Shown one piece after another: positions 5,887 to 6,151 of a stretch of DNA of 6,151 nucleotides. Below the pieces are notes generated by a model. It was given only the letters and a program-made list of their open reading frames with translations, did no database searches and was not told where the DNA came from. The translations under genes were made by a program, and so were the position numbers. Every line of letters starts with the position of its first letter. Position 1 is the first letter of the stretch. The stretch is from Dehalococcoidia bacterium. GTDB lineage: Bacteria > Chloroflexota > Dehalococcoidia > Dehalococcoidales > RBG-16-60-22. The stretch is from positions 1 to 6,151 of the forward strand of contig JAUWYU010000096.1 of the NCBI GenBank assembly GCA_030615655.1. Reading direction: 5' to 3'.

Positions 5887-5934
5887 AGGGGGAGAGGTAG
5901 AAAAAGATAGAAAACTACTTTGGAGTTGATGTAG
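5887..5934 (+). promoter_or_regulatory. Purine-rich leader between nuoL and nuoM with ribosome binding site
   Basis: This 48-base spacer is the longest gene-free gap after nuoD starts. It is very rich in A and G in its first 27 bases. GGAG at 5922-5925 lies 9 bases before the TTG start of nuoM. The short complementary arms GTAG (5897-5900) and CTAC (5914-5917) are too weak to call a terminator, and there is no U-tract. Continued co-transcription into nuoM is likely. Confidence 0.45.
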
Positions 5935-6151
5935 TTGGAATTTAATTATTTAACGACCATACTCCTACTCCCGGCAGTGGGAGCGATTATCATCGCCTTC
6001 ATATCCAGCCAGCATGAGGGAGTAATCAAGCGTGTTGCCGCCGTCTTCACCGCCATCCCCCTTATCCTGGCAATATACCTCTTTGCCACCTTCGACCGCT
6101 CGTTGGGGGCGGCGGGGGTAATCCAGTTTGAGGAGAATTACCTGTGGATAG
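5935..6151 (+). CDS. nuoM: NADH-quinone oxidoreductase subunit M, N-terminal part
   Basis: The first 72 codons of the next antiporter-like membrane subunit are present before the window ends. NuoM is the middle pump of the membrane arm. The start M-E-F-N-Y-L-T-T-I-L-L-L-P-A-V-G-A (1-17) resembles the first helix of NuoM, which carries an L-P-x-x-G-A motif. A second hydrophobic segment follows (about 33-52), and the loop ends F-E-E-N-Y-L-W-I (65-72), matching the conserved F-x-E-x-Y-x-W-I of NuoM before its third helix. The start is TTG at 5935, with an in-frame TAG immediately before it (5932-5934) and GGAG 9 bases upstream. No other start lies close by, so TTG is well supported. The catalytic glutamate and lysines are outside the window. 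NuoN could share part of this pattern, but the position after nuoL and the loop motif favour NuoM. Confidence 0.93.
   Translation, partial: MEFNYLTTILLLPAVGAIIIAFISSQHEGVIKRVAAVFTAIPLILAIYLFATFDRSLGAAGVIQFEENYLWI

Noticed and set aside
5887..5934. Possible terminator between nuoL and nuoM
   Set aside because: Only a 4-base complementary pair (GTAG/CTAC) with a long loop is present, without a T-run; nuoM follows immediately with its own ribosome binding site.
1..6151. Mobile elements, CRISPR arrays, tRNA or rRNA genes
   Set aside because: No transposase-like frame, terminal inverted repeats, direct repeat arrays or tRNA-like cloverleaf sequence was seen; nearly every base is inside a coding frame or a short spacer.

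Overview
The window is an internal piece of a bacterial complex I (NADH-quinone oxidoreductase, nuo) operon. All genes lie on the + strand, in the order nuoC (last codons only), nuoD, nuoH, nuoI, nuoJ, nuoK, a 50-residue membrane protein, a 64-residue DUF2007-like protein, nuoL and nuoM (first 72 codons). Sequence style points to an anaerobic bacterium of the Chloroflexota, perhaps the Dehalococcoidia. The reasons are a moderately GC-rich composition, separate nuoC and nuoD, nuoH directly after nuoD, and frequent GTG and TTG starts. This placement is my impression from protein style and gene order and was not tested by any search.

Layout: positions 1-23 hold the end of nuoC, which overlaps the GTG start of nuoD by four bases. 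nuoD, nuoH, nuoI and nuoJ (20-3240) are packed with overlaps of 1 to 11 bases, and nuoK follows after a 4-base gap. Positions 3557-3961 hold two small genes that are not standard complex I subunits, placed exactly at the nuoK/nuoL junction. The second of them shares an ATGA stop/start overlap with nuoL (3958-5886). A 48-base purine-rich leader then separates nuoL from a TTG-started nuoM that runs off the right edge. No stretch above 300 bases lacks a gene, and I see no RNA gene, mobile element, CRISPR array or convincing terminator.

How the genes work together: NuoC, NuoD and NuoI belong to the peripheral (Q-module) arm that carries electrons through iron-sulfur clusters to quinone. NuoH anchors that arm and forms the quinone channel with NuoD. 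NuoJ, NuoK, NuoL and NuoM form the proton-pumping membrane arm. In the E. coli arrangement nuoE, nuoF and nuoG (the NADH-oxidising module) sit between nuoCD and nuoH, and here they are missing from that position. This fits an 11-subunit complex I that may take electrons from a donor other than NADH, unless those genes lie elsewhere in the genome.

The core genes look ordinary and intact. The parts most worth following up are the two small genes between nuoK and nuoL, which are candidates for lineage-specific accessory or assembly factors of complex I, and the missing NADH module.
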